From Fremontodendron californicum (Eukaryota > Streptophyta > Magnoliopsida > Malvales > Malvaceae): a DNA stretch of 64,000 nucleotides. Below, in pieces: positions 1-10,740 of this stretch. The notes beneath the pieces are model-generated. The model worked only from the letters and a program-made list of their open reading frames with translations, made no database searches and was not told where the DNA came from. The stretch is from NCBI GenBank assembly GCA_030761205.1, contig JAULJL010000001.1, positions 36,403,145 to 36,467,144 on the forward strand, written 5' to 3'. Position numbers and translations under genes: made by a program. Positions within the stretch are counted from its first letter, which is position 1, and each line of letters starts with the position of its first letter.

Positions 1-852
1 TGAATAAAAAACTGGGGTTGAACACAAATGAGTGCTCTACAGCAAAATCGGGTTTTAGTGACATTTTACTAGTAGCGTTTTACTTACAAACACCGTTAGT
101 TATCGTATTTTTATAAATTTAGTTGCGTTTTATACACAACCGCCGCTAATAGTACCTTCGCCGACGTTTGAAAGAAACAAACGCTACTAAATAAGATATA
201 TTAACGGCGTTTATGAATAAAAACGCCGCTAAATGTTTGTCAAATTACGCGGTTCTTTTTTTACTGCAAAAAAAGTTGTCCGCCATTTCTATAAAGAGAA
301 ACTGCAACGTTTTAGACAATGTATATGGTAAACGCCGTTGAAGGTCGACATATGGCGACGTTTGTGTCTGTACAAACGCCGTTAGTAAATTTAAATTACG
401 CGATATTTTTTCCCCTGAAATTATTATGGCGCCATTTTTTTTTCTAACTTAAACGATTTATTTGAGTCTTTATATTTTGCGGCGTTTGTTACAGAAAACG
501 CCATAAAAGTGTTTAATATAGAGATGTTTTTATGGACAGAACGCCGCTACAATAATTTAATTACCGGCGGTTTGTTCAGTAAAACACCGCTAACATATAT
601 TCATTAATAAAAAACCTCATAACACAGAGTTTTGTTGGGACATTCAACGACGTTTACTCGAGAAACGCCGCTAAATGTAAAACAAGAACACGGGATTACC
701 CTTTTTCCCCTCTTTCCCATCAGACCAACCTCTCTCTATGCTTTCTGTCTCTCTCTCTCTCTCTCTCTGTTTCTCTCTCTCTCCCGCGTTGAAGGTATGA
801 ATTTTTTTTAATTCATTTTTTGCCTTTTTTTTATTGAATATTAAGTTAAGGG
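1..852. mobile_element. Flanking DNA with CACTA-like subterminal repeats
   Basis: No gene is seen. The stretch carries many short copies of a motif close to AAACGCCGCTAAA in both orientations, for example near 143, 218, 381, 538, 581 and 660, with the reverse form CGGCGTTT near 215, 480 and 570. Dense two-way repeats of this kind are typical of the subterminal regions of plant CACTA (En/Spm) transposons. No CACTA terminus or transposase lies inside the window, so this is a partial end or a derivative. The Ogre LTR begins directly after it. Confidence 0.5.
745..784. repeat. CT microsatellite
   Basis: An imperfect (CT)n tract interrupted by GTTT. It lies about 70 bp outside the left Ogre LTR. 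Tracts like this are common in plant 5' UTRs and promoters, but no ORF follows before the LTR starts. Confidence 0.8.
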
Positions 853-1649
853 TATCGATACGTGATCCCGTCGCGGGGACCCGCTCGAGTGAGGTGAGAG
901 AACAACACAGGCAGAGGAAAAACGACTTAATTCCTCTTGAAATAAAAAGGTCGAAGGTATAAAAACGACCTCGGAAAAAGAAATGAAGTCGCCACCAATC
1001 TTTTTTGGTTAGGTGTAATCGGTCACCTATTAAAATCGATTTTTATAAAATATTTTTAAAATATTTTTAAAACAAATTTTATAGTCTGCGCTTTGAACTA
1101 GAGAAAAAGAAGAACGGGTTCGAGAGTTAGTTACGTGTGGGGAAGGATTAGCACCCCCACAACGCCCGTATAAAACGGAACCTTATTAGTCGCGTGTTAT
1201 CTCGAGTCTCGGTAAAAAGTCGATTTTAAAATTGATGTTTGTAAATAATTCCCTTTAAAATTCATATTTTATTCGAAAATGATCCAGAATTTACTAGTAT
1301 AAAATTTCTCATATTTTCCAACAGACTCGGCATAATATGGAATTTTCCTCGATTTTGAAATTCTCCCGATCATTTTATGAAAAAGATATTCTGTCATTAA
1401 TGATAATTGATGATATCCTCTCCGACAGACCTAGCAGAGAACTCATGACTTATTTTAACTCGGGAATAATCTTGATTTATAAAAATATTATTTGTCTTTC
1501 ATGTATTTTGAAAATCATTGAAAATGACCATAAGTATGCCAAAATGTTACTCAGATAAAAATGAAATAAACATGCTCATTTATCAATGATATAACAACAA
1601 ACATTTTATTATGACCTAGTAAAAGAAACGATGACATGACAAATGATTG

Positions 1650-3080
1650 ACATAGCATACAAAATGACATATGAATAAAATTGACATGGCATATGGATGG
1701 CATGGCATATAGATGACATGGCATAAGAATGCATGTCATGTGAATGAAATCGACATGGCATATGGATGACATGGCATAAGAATGAATGTTATGTGAATGA
1801 AATCGACATAGTATGCAAAATGACATGGCATAAGAATAAATGTCATGGCATAAAACGAATGTCATGTGAATGAAATCGACATGGCATACAAAATGACATG
1901 GCATATGGATGACATGGCATAAAATGATGACATGGCATCAAAATGAATGTCATGTGAATGAAATCAACATGGCATACATGATGACATGGCATAAGAGACA
2001 TGGCATAAAATGATGACATGGCATAGGTAACATGGCATAAAATGATAACATGTCGTAGGTGGGTGACATGGCATAAGATAATGACATGGCATAGGTGACG
2101 TGGCATAAAATTTGACATGGCATTAGGTGACATGGCATACATGATGGCATGGCATAAAATGAATGTCATGTGAATGAAATTAAAATAGCATACAAAATGA
2201 CATGGCATAAGAATGAATGTCATTTGAATGAAATCGACATGGCATACATGATGACATGGCATAGGAGACATGGCATAATTGTTACAGCATGAGGATGAAT
2301 TTATTTGAGAATGACTCAGAATTTATTAATACCAAAAATCTTTCCATGTTCCCGGGCAAAACATAGAAAGTTTTAATAAAATTTCAAAACTCTCCGAATC
2401 ACCCTTATTTTAGAATAGGATATTCCTTGTTAATAATTGATGATATCCTCCCCGGCAGACCCAGCAGAGAAAATCATGAATTATTTAATCTCGGGAATAT
2501 TGCCTTATTTTTTAAAATGTTATGAATAACATAGCATGATAATACAAGTCATGTGAATGAAAAAGACATGGCAAACCAAAGGTAGATAAGCGTAATGACA
2601 CGGCAAATCAAGTGGCATGGCATGAGAATGAATGTCATGTGAGTGAAATCGATATGGCAAATATGAGCTTAGCATACTGAATGACATGGCAAAAGACATG
2701 CTATGGAATTGAATGTTATGGCAGAAAAATACAATGACATGTATGAAATATCATGGTGGCCGAATGGTCATGATAATGGCATGAATGGCATGACATGCAT
2801 GGAGATGGCATATGATTGGCCGAATGCATGGTAACCTAGTCTAAAATGGTGACATGGCATGAAAAGAACCTAAGCTTTAAACGACATGGAAAATGACATA
2901 GCATAGAATGATGACATGGCATAAAATGATGACAAAGCGTAGGTGACATGGCATAAAATGATGAAATGTCATAGATGACATGGCATAAAATGACATGGCA
3001 TAGATGACATGTCATAAAATAATGACATGACATAAAATGATGACATGGCATGACATAGCATGAAAATGACATGACTACTA
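1650..3080. repeat. Degenerate minisatellite, GACATGGCATA-type unit
   Basis: About 1.4 kb of irregularly spaced short units built on GACATGGCATA, mixed with AATGAATGTCATGTGAATG and AAATCGACATGGCATA. A unique stretch interrupts the array at about 2290-2520. Long minus-strand reading frames made of MPCH and HVCHVDFIH repeats are a by-product of the repeat and are not annotated as genes. The array lies within the Ogre 3' LTR. Confidence 0.8.
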
Positions 3081-4194
3081 GAATACATGGAAAAACCAAA
3101 AATGACCTATTCTCTAAATAACATGGAAAATGACCTAAGATTCATGACTTAGCTATATGACCTAATATGCATGACATAACCAAATATGATTCAAGGGTGA
3201 CATGAACAAAAAACAACAAAAAAAACATTGGCTGGCCGAATTTGACATGTTACATGTCATGAGCACAAGATGCAAGGTAACATAGCTAAATGACCTAAAG
3301 TGCATGACATAACCAAATATGATGCAAAGCATGACATTAAACAAAATAACATGGGCTGGCCGAATGGTCAAGAAGGTTAACATGTCATGAAAATGATACA
3401 AAAATTAGTAAGGCATGAAGATAATGTAAATAAACATAACCAAAGATACATGGACAAGCATGGAGGTAATAAAAAGATAAGCAAACTAAGAACAAGGAAA
3501 GTGAGCTCCATCGTTGGTACAAATGGGCATAGCCCTCCCCTAACCATGATCACTTGATTTTTATCAAGATCATGAAGCCTTTTCATATCAAAAATCAGAA
3601 AATAAACCAAGCAAGCTATAAAAAATGGAGGTGAGCTCCATGGTTGGTACAATGGGCATAGCCCTCCCCTAAGCATGGTCACTTGATTTTCATCAAGATC
3701 ATGTAGCCTTTCAACCTCTTTTACTTCATTTGTTTTTAAAAATATATATATAATAAAAAAATAAATATAACTTCCACAATCATGTTTCCCACATCAAACA
3801 TGGAAAACAAAAAATCAAGGCAAGCACAAGCAAAGCATTCAGCCATGGTAAAAAAAATTGTGAAACATTGTTTTCTTCTTTTTTTGATGAAAATGAAAAG
3901 ATGAAAGCTTAAAAAAAACATTTCACAACTTTTATTTTCACAAGAAAAGAGGTAGAAATTACATGGAAAACAAAGAAAAACACATGAGAATGAAGAAGAA
4001 ATGATGCTAGAGCAAGGGAGGAATGGCTACCTTCCAAGATTTCTTAGTAAACTCTCTCTTCCTTTTTTTTTTCTTTTCAAATTTTTGTTTTCTTGCCAAA
4101 TTAGCTATTGAATTCCTCCCCAAAATGACCAGACAATTTAGTAAAAAATGTCCTCCCCTCCTCTCTTTCCTCTTGGCCGAATTGCCTCTTAGCC

Positions 4195-4585
4195 TTTAGA
4201 TGAATTGTGCTCATCTTTTCTCCAACAATCTAGGCCATTGGATGAGGATATTTTCATGACAATAAAAATGCTATCTTGCAATTTGAACTTCGCCATTGAA
4301 GGATTTACTCATCTTTCTATAAAGCACCTAGGCCATTGGATGGAAAAAGAGACCACTTGCACTCCCTTGGCCGAATGGCCTCTCCTCCCTTGGATGAATT
4401 GTGCTCATCTTTTCTCCAACAATCTAGGCCATTGGATGAGGATATTTTCATGACAATAAAAATGTCATCTTGCAATTTGATCTTGGCCATTGAAGAATGT
4501 ACTCATCTTTGTACAAAGCACCTAGGCCATTGGATAAGGAAGGACCACATTCAAGATAGTAAAAATGACATCTTGTAGCTTGATA
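4195..4585. repeat. 194-bp direct duplication inside Ogre LTR
   Basis: The segment beginning TGAATTGTGCTCATC at 4201 recurs at 4395, giving a 194-bp period and two imperfect copies. The phrase CTAGGCCATTGGATG occurs four times in it. No coding potential is supported. Confidence 0.8.
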
Positions 4586-4812
4586 GTGACCATTGGATGA
4601 AATGAATTAAATCTCCACCCTTCTCCTATGCATGGCCAGCCAGGGGTCTGGAATATCCCAGAAATTCCTTCATCTTTCATTTTTTTTAATTGCAAATTGG
4701 CCCTTTTCAATTTATTCAATAAAATTACCTTTTTGCCCCCCGAACTTAATTTAATTGCAAATGGACCCCATTTTCGGATTTTTCTTTTCCAACTCATCCC
4801 ATCCAATATAAC

Positions 4813-5520
4813 ACTTTGTTTCGGAGGTTTTCACATTTTTTCGAGCTCATTTGCTATTTTTCTCGGATTTTTCTCTAAAATTTCAGTTTAGTGCCTCCCA
4901 AATTTAGCCTTTTTCAAATGGGCTCCAATTCTAGATTTTTCTTCACCAATCTCTTCCAAAAATTATAAAACTCAGATCTAGAAGTTTTTATAATTTTTCG
5001 AGCTCGTTTGCTATTTTTCGCTGAATTATCTTTTGGAATTTCGGGTTAGTGCACCCGAACTTTGCCATTTTTCAAATGAGCTATGATTTCGGATTTTCCT
5101 TCACCAATCTCTTTGAAAAATTATAAACTCAGATCTGAAAATTTTTATAATTTTTCGAGCTCGTTTACTATTTTTCGTAGAATTATCTTTTGGAATTTCG
5201 GGTTATTGCATCCGAACTTTGCCATTTTTCAAATGAGCTCCGATTCAAATTTTTCCTTCACCAATCTCTTCCAAAAATTATAAAACTCAGATTCGAAAAT
5301 TTTCATAATTTTTTGAGCTCGTTTTCTATTTTTACTGGAATTATCTTTTGGAATTTCGGGTTAGTGCACCCAAACTTTGCCATTTTTCAAATGAGCTCCG
5401 ATTTCAGATTTTTCTTCACCAATCTCTTCCAAAAATTATAAAACTCAGATCTGGAAGTTTTCATAATTTTTCGAGTTCGTTTGCTATTTTTCCCGGAATT
5501 ATCTTTTGATTTTTCCAAGA
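4813..5520. repeat. Tandem array, about 158-bp unit
   Basis: The landmark TTCAAATG occurs at 4913, 5071, 5228 and 5386, giving steps of 158, 157 and 158 bp and about four diverged units. Each unit contains CACCAATCTCT, AAATTATAAA and TTTCGAGCTCG. It lies in the Ogre LTR. Short plus-strand frames here are repeat by-products. Confidence 0.85.
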
Positions 5521-5905
5521 TTGCCCTTCAACCTTCGAAACTTCGGTTTTACTCAAAACAGGTCTAATTTTTGGATTTTCTTTTTTCACTTCCTTTGTTC
5601 GATATTGAATTTGAGTTGGTCTGAAAACGTCCAATTTTTATGGTCAAATTCCCCTCCGATTTTGTTTTCCCTTTTTCAAACTCGAGAATTTTCTCATTTC
5701 TTCGATTTTGCTCTAACCGGCTCTTCATTGGGATCCACTTCAAACTGGGCCTTGGGCTATCTTTGTTTATTCATCCTTTATCAACTGGGGGCTTCAATTT
5801 CACCAAATTGGGCCATCTTTGCAATTTTCCTTAAATTTGTCGGATTAGGTCTTCCCCTATACTGAATTTTCGCAACCCATCTTTCGAACTCTATATCTTT
5901 CGTTG

Positions 5906-5910
5906 TAGAC
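5906..5910. repeat. Target-site duplication of E1 (TAGAC)
   Basis: TAGAC lies directly before the left end of E1 and again at 14633-14637 directly after its right end. The 5-bp length is the usual footprint of a Ty3/gypsy integrase and proves that E1 is one insertion. Confidence 0.95.
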
Positions 5911-6113
5911 TGATGCACCCAAAAGAGTGTATCTTATTTAACCTTGAACTAAAAAGATAAATTGTAAGTATAGTAGTTAGCAAGGGTCGAGTCCTCAGGG
6001 ATTGGGTTTTAGTTTATAAGTTAATAGTTTAAAACTTAAATTCAAGAACAATAAAAGAAAAGGGGTTTTTGAAGCCAGATTTAAACTAAAGTAAATAATA
6101 AGAATAAGATGCA

Positions 6114-6260
6114 AGGCGGTATAACCAGCCAATAAAAATATATATACTAAATTAGGCGGTATAACCAGCCAATAAAAATATATATACTAAATTAGGCGGT
6201 ATAACCAGCCAATAAAAATAAAACAAAGTTAATATACAAATTAGGCGGTATAACCAGCCA
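6114..6260. repeat. Four copies of GGCGGTATAACCAGCC
   Basis: Units start at 6114, 6154, 6194 and 6243, separated by A/T-rich spacers. Each can fold as GGCGGT-ATA-ACC(A)GCC with one bulged A. In E1 and E3 the repeat lies in U5 of the LTR. In E2, E4 and E5 the same repeat lies in the leader between the primer site and gag. Confidence 0.8.
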
Positions 6261-7260
6261 ATAAAAATAAATATAAAAAATAAGCAAACTAAAAGTAAGA
6301 AAACAAATAAGTAAGAAGAATCAAATATGAAAAATATGGTTAAGGTTTCATTCTCCACCACTAGACATCATTAAGAATCAATTTCAGATCTATCAATATC
6401 AACCAACTATCAAAGTTAACAACCGTAGATAACAACAAGCTCTGTTACCCCAATCTTTCCTTAGTTTGTCGTTAAATAGAACAAGCTCTCTATTTAATCT
6501 CTAACCATTAAACAACCTAGAATAAGCTCTCTAAATTCAATTTAATGGCAGCTTTATGATGAGAAAGATAGGTTGATCTAAGCAACAAACACATAAGCTC
6601 GGATTGTTCAACTTAGGTTATGTTCCACTTTGCAATTATTGAAAACTTGACCATAATCATTAATCACAAATTGCCACTTATGAATAGGAAATCAAGACAA
6701 TTACACGGATCAAGACTCCTAAACTAGCAATAGATAATTATCAAGATCTATCTAGTTGTACACCTAAATAAATCAAGACAACATCATGAACAATTCTTGT
6801 AGAAGAACATAAGCAACTTTGATAGAAAATTAATGATAGATAGAATCTGAAAATCAATCACAAAACATGTCTAGGGCTTTGAAATCACCCTTAACCAAAT
6901 AGAAGTTTAGCCTAGCATAGGCATTGTAAACATAAACATAAAATTAAAGAAAATCTAAGAAGAAAATAAAAGAAAGAAAGAAGAAGAGGAAGAATATTAA
7001 TTATCCAACCTCTTGCTTTCTCTAAAGAAAAAGAAAACTAGAGAAAAGAAAGAAGAAGAAAACTTAGAGAATTTTATTACAATGGCTAATATCCTACCTA
7101 TGTACAATATGATCCTCTACAATCATCCAAGGCCCTCTATTTATACACATTTTGGAGGGCTAAATGACAAGAGACAAGCTTTACAAATTTCAAAGGTAGG
7201 TATAATAGGTGGGTGAATTTTTCTAACAATTTTCGTCATATTGTATGACAATTTTGATCA

Positions 7261-7647
7261 GCCAACTTGATGGTCGATTTTGTCAATGTTGGAGGCCTGA
7301 TCGGATCACATGGTCTTCTAGAAAAAGGTTCCCCTATCAGTTACGGATCCATAGCCATTGGAATCAGCTCATTTGCTGATGTGGATAAGCAGATATGGGC
7401 AAAATACGAAAACAGGTCAGCACAGACGTCATTGCACATCAGCCAACTTGATGGTCGATTTCGTCAATATTAGAGGCCTGATCTGATCATATGGTCTTCT
7501 AGACAAAGGTTCCCGTATCCGTTACGGATCCATAGCCATTGGAATCAGCTCATTTGCTGATGTGGATAAGCAGATATGAGCAAAATATGAAAACAGGTCA
7601 GCACAGACGTCATTGCACATCAGCCAACTTGATGGTCGATTTCGCTA
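7261..7647. repeat. 181-bp tandem duplication in E1 U3
   Basis: GCCAACTTGATGGTCGATTT starts at 7261, 7442 and 7623, so two full 181-bp units and a partial third are present. The 5' LTR of E1 has the same arrangement at 13921, 14101 and 14282. The other elements have a single unit plus the partial copy. Each full unit contains AATGACGTCTG in the sense orientation, a near match to the TGACGTCA box bound by TGA-type bZIP factors. A doubled U3 segment is a candidate enhancer amplification. Confidence 0.8.
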
Positions 7648-7973
7648 GGGAAAACGACTCCGTTTCAAGAAGTGTAAAACATGAAAAAGATAGATATGCC
7701 TCTTAGCTTTGCACGGCTACAAATTTCAGCCTTATTGCTTCAGTGAAACTCCAGATATAGCTGATATGGAAAAAGGTGTCGGAACTGGAACTGAACTGGA
7801 TTTGCCCTTAATTCTAGTAATCTGAAATCACTCAAATAAACTTGTGAAAAACACCAAATTACATAAAAATATAAAAGATCATAAACACAATTAGACTAAA
7901 CAATAATAACTCGTATTTGACACAAAACAATAATAAAACATAACTAAAAACTATATAATTATACGAGTTATCA

Positions 7974-7991
7974 CACCCCCACACTTAGATT
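7974..7991 (-). other. E1 polypurine tract
   Basis: The sense strand reads AATCTAAGTGTGGGGGTG and abuts the first base of the 3' LTR. It is the usual primer for plus-strand DNA synthesis. The same 18 bases end the internal region of E3, E4 and E5; E2 has one change. Confidence 0.9.
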
Positions 7992-9506
7992 GTTGCTAGT
8001 CCCTAGCAACGACTCAATAAAAATAAAATAAGAAAATCTAATCTAATCCATTTTCGTAGGAAATCACGGTGGCACTTAGCATGTGACACAAGCCTTTAAA
8101 CCCCTAGGTGTCCCTAGTGGGCGAGTTTAGTCTCGTGAGGGTTTACTAGAACGATACCCACAAACATTGAAAAACTAAAATATAAATAAACTACATATAC
8201 TAAAAATATTTACTCCTAATCCTTTCAATACAAATTAGAGACAATATTTGAACAAGTCTTATAAACTAATCAATAGCTTAAAGAATTTCACAAAAAATCA
8301 TGCTTGAATGTAAATTGTTTGAGTTAAGCCAATATTAACATAACATATTTCAATCAAAATAGTGCATATTCAAACTTAATCTCAACTTCTCACATGGGAT
8401 ACTCTCTTGATTTTCACTCTTTAAAGTAGTGGTAAAGTGTTTACACTCAATCAATCTCATGAAAACACTTCTACCATATGCTTGCTTGTCCACCTATTCT
8501 CCACTAAAAGATCATGCAACTTCATAAATCAAGAGGTCTTTAATCAAGGTTGTAATGGGGCCAAGGGGTTTGTAATGTGGTTGAAGAACAAAAGGATAAA
8601 GATATCACAAAGGTTCCAAAGAGTTCATAAAGTTTAGAGACATAAAAAGATTATACAAAGAAACTTCTCAAAACTCTTTACAAGTACATAGTCACCTAGG
8701 CCGGATATTCATGTTGGGCCTTTTCTTCATTCTAAACAACTTTGTAACATCTTTTTCTTTTTCCACAAATTCAAGAGATGATTCATTTTTTTTTATATAG
8801 GAATGTATTTGCCAGTATTCCATTTCTTTTTCTCTTGACTTTTCTTTTCTTTTCCCCCCACACTTATTTCTTGTTTCTAACCAAAAAATATCCCTTGTCT
8901 TTGCAACTTGTCTCAAATCATGCTAATTCATCTTTGGAACAAAGGTAAAGATATAAGTATATTTAGGTTAGGGACAAGTTATGGTTACCAAAGAGATAGC
9001 TTATTCAATGTAGGCTCAAATTGGTTCACTAAGGGTGTGTTCTCTTGGAACATCAATAAGGGATGGTTGTTTGGCCCTGGCTAAAAATCCTAATGCCTCT
9101 ATCATATTCATGTTGTCACATGCATCAATATAGTCTCAAACGGTTTAAAGCAAGTTCTAGAGAATCATGTAATCATAAGAGCACTCAAGAAAGAAATTAG
9201 ATTGATTTGTATAATGCATCAATCATTTTAGGCTCAAAAACTCACAAGAATGATTATACAAGTCAGATTAAGTCTAAACATGCTTCTTTCTCAATCAACA
9301 TATCATATTAACATTGGCTCATAAAAAGGTTGACATCAAGCTCAATTCTCATGAAAATCTTCTCACTAATAAATATGTTTTAGACTTATGCAATTCATAT
9401 CTCATCATTGTATTAAAAAGGAACTAAAACACACTAAAAAATAATAATAATAATAAAGACTCATAAAAAAAAATAGTAGACAAAAATAAAAGAAATCCTA
9501 AATCAT

Positions 9507-9545
9507 TCCCCCCACACTTAATTCTTACATTGTCCTCAATGTAAG
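9507..9545 (-). other. Hairpin plus internal polypurine-like tract
   Basis: In sense orientation a perfect 9-bp stem, CTTACATTG and CAATGTAAG with loop AGGA, is followed 4 nt later by AAGTGTGGGGGGAA, a near copy of the true polypurine tract. Equivalent modules occur in E3 (33753-33774), E4 (39915-39936) and E5 (59061-59100). A related stem (GACATTG, loop GGGA, CAATGTC) lies downstream of LOG in E2 and E3. Confidence 0.7.
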
Positions 9546-9696
9546 TCTATTAACCCAAATGAAAGAATCATGTGTAAGAGAAAATAACTAATAACATAAG
9601 AATAGGAATAACTAGACTCAAAACAAAACAAACTCATGCAACCTAAATAATCCTAAAATACTAAACAAAAATTAACAAGTAAACGTAAAAAGATTA

Positions 9697-9914
9697 AAAT
9701 CAAACTGACAAGGTATGTCTCAAGTCTCCCTTACTCAGACCTTGTTCAGAATGAATACTTCTAAATTGCTTAAAACACAACAAACTCTTTTTTTTTTTTT
9801 TTGAAAAGAAGAAATCAAACTGACAAGGTATGTCTCAAGTCTCCCTTACTCAGACCTTGTTCAGAATGAATACTTCTAAATTGCTTAAAACACAACAAAC
9901 TTTTTTTTTTTTTT
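9697..9914. repeat. 115-bp tandem duplication ending in A/T tracts
   Basis: AAATCAAACTGACAAGG starts at 9697 and 9812. Each unit ends in a run of 15 or more T (A in sense). E5 has a similar 113-bp duplication at 58708-58930. E2, E3 and E4 have single copies. The tract marks the downstream boundary of the LOG cassette. Confidence 0.8.
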
Positions 9915-10002
9915 AAGAAGGTAAAATTTAGGAGATATTACCTGTAGAGGTTGCTAACCACTTATTATAACTGAGACACAACAAACAAAATGTTAGATAA
10001 TG

Positions 10003-10650
10003 TCACAAAGACAAAGTGCAATCCACTCCTTGCTCGTCCATATCTCTTTTTCTTTTTCCGAGCGTTTGCGAAACAACCGTAGCAGATAAATACTCATAAG
10101 CTTGGAGCTTTTTGAGTAAATCTTCAATGGTTGTAGCAGAAATTATGGTTCTCCTTGCCTCTGAAAACATGAATCCATTATGCACAGCATTATCTAAATA
10201 TGAAAGCAAATTACTAAAATAACCATTAATATTAAGCAAACCAATGGGTTTCTTATTTGTGACCAAAGATGACCAAGAAGCCACGCAAGCTATTTCTTCC
10301 AATGTACCCAGACCTCCTGGTAAAGCAATGAATGCATCGGCAGAATGGTACATGATTGTTATCCGTTCAGGGATACTCCAGACTTGTATTTCCTTACCCA
10401 AGGTAGGTCCACAAAAATCTGTGAATAGTTTTGGCACGATTCCTAGAACTGGACTTCCTCCGGCGTGTGCTGCTGTAGCGACTGCTCCCATTAAACCCGT
10501 ACTACCGCCTCCATAAATCAACTGGATCTTTTGTTGGGCAAGTATTACTCCAACTCTTATGGCTTCATCAGCGAATATGTTATTTTTCCCTGGATAAGCA
10601 CCTCCAAAAACACAAATTTTTTTAATGCGTTGGGACGAAGTACTTTCCAT
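10003..10650 (-). CDS. LOG-like: LOG-type cytokinin riboside 5'-monophosphate phosphoribohydrolase (E1 copy)
   Basis: The 215-residue protein covers the whole LOG family length. LOG enzymes cut ribose 5-phosphate from cytokinin nucleotides to release the active base, acting in cytosol and nucleus. Visible are the nucleotide-binding start (FGGAYPGK, 15-22), YGGGSTGLMG (46-55), the catalytic Arg96 in PERITIM, and PGGLGTLEE (111-119) with catalytic Glu. Strong similarity continues to residue 190. A basic tail GKRKRD (198-203) could act as a nuclear signal. The start chosen is the ATG at 10650, because all copies align from there. An upstream in-frame ATG at 10704 is separated by a slippery Lys run and is out of frame in E5. 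There is no intron, whereas plant LOG genes have several, so this looks like a captured mRNA. Direct activity is untested. Confidence 0.9.
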   Translation of the reverse strand: MESTSSQRIKKICVFGGAYPGKNNIFADEAIRVGVILAQQKIQLIYGGGSTGLMGAVATAAHAGGSPVLGIVPKLFTDFCGPTLGKEIQVWSIPERITIMYHSADAFIALPGGLGTLEEIACVASWSSLVTNKKPIGLLNINGYFSNLLSYLDNAVHNGFMFSEARRTIISATTIEDLLKKLQAYEYLSATVVSQTLGKRKRDMDEQGVDCTLSL

Positions 10651-10684
10651 TTTTTTTTCTTTTTTTTTTCTTTTTTTCGAGTGC

Positions 10685-10703
10685 CTGAAAGAGAATGAGT
10701 ACA
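10685..10703 (-). promoter_or_regulatory. Candidate 3' splice site before LOG (E1)
   Basis: The sense strand reads TACTCATTCTCTTTCAG then GCACTCG, a polypyrimidine tract ending in CAG some 35 nt before the LOG ATG. It is kept in E2, E3 and E5. A donor-like CAG/GTAATC lies in the leader of the gag-carrying relatives. Use as a subgenomic splice acceptor is inferred. Confidence 0.5.
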
Positions 10704-10740
10704 TGGTGTAATATATAGAGGACTGAGTAGTGAATCAGAC

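Larger units (their letters stand above)
5911..7973 (-). repeat. E1 3' LTR (type 2)
   Basis: In + coordinates it runs from TGATGCACCC to GAGTTATCA. Type 2 shares its U3 (the part next to 7973) with the type 1 LTRs of E2, E4 and E5 but has a different R-U5. U5 contains four copies of a short hairpin repeat at 6114-6260. U3 carries a 181-bp tandem duplication. No gene is supported in the LTR. Confidence 0.93.
7992..10002 (-). other. E1 untranslated 3' internal region
   Basis: About 2 kb between LOG and the 3' LTR with no supported ORF. It aligns with the same region of E2-E5. It holds an internal hairpin plus purine-tract module (9507-9545) and an A-tract duplication (9697-9914), listed separately. 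Confidence 0.75.

Noticed and set aside
1551..2271. Minus-strand ORFs made of MPCH/HVCHVDFIH repeats
   Set aside because: Translation of a minisatellite. The unit phase slips and no protein family fits.
1650..3080. Possible CRISPR-like array from regularly repeated short units
   Set aside because: The units are irregular, spacers are themselves repeats, there are no cas genes, and the DNA is plant nuclear.
10244..10516. A 90-codon ORF antisense to LOG in every copy
   Set aside because: It mirrors the LOG coding constraint, and its composition is explained by the complementary PGG and GGG codons.
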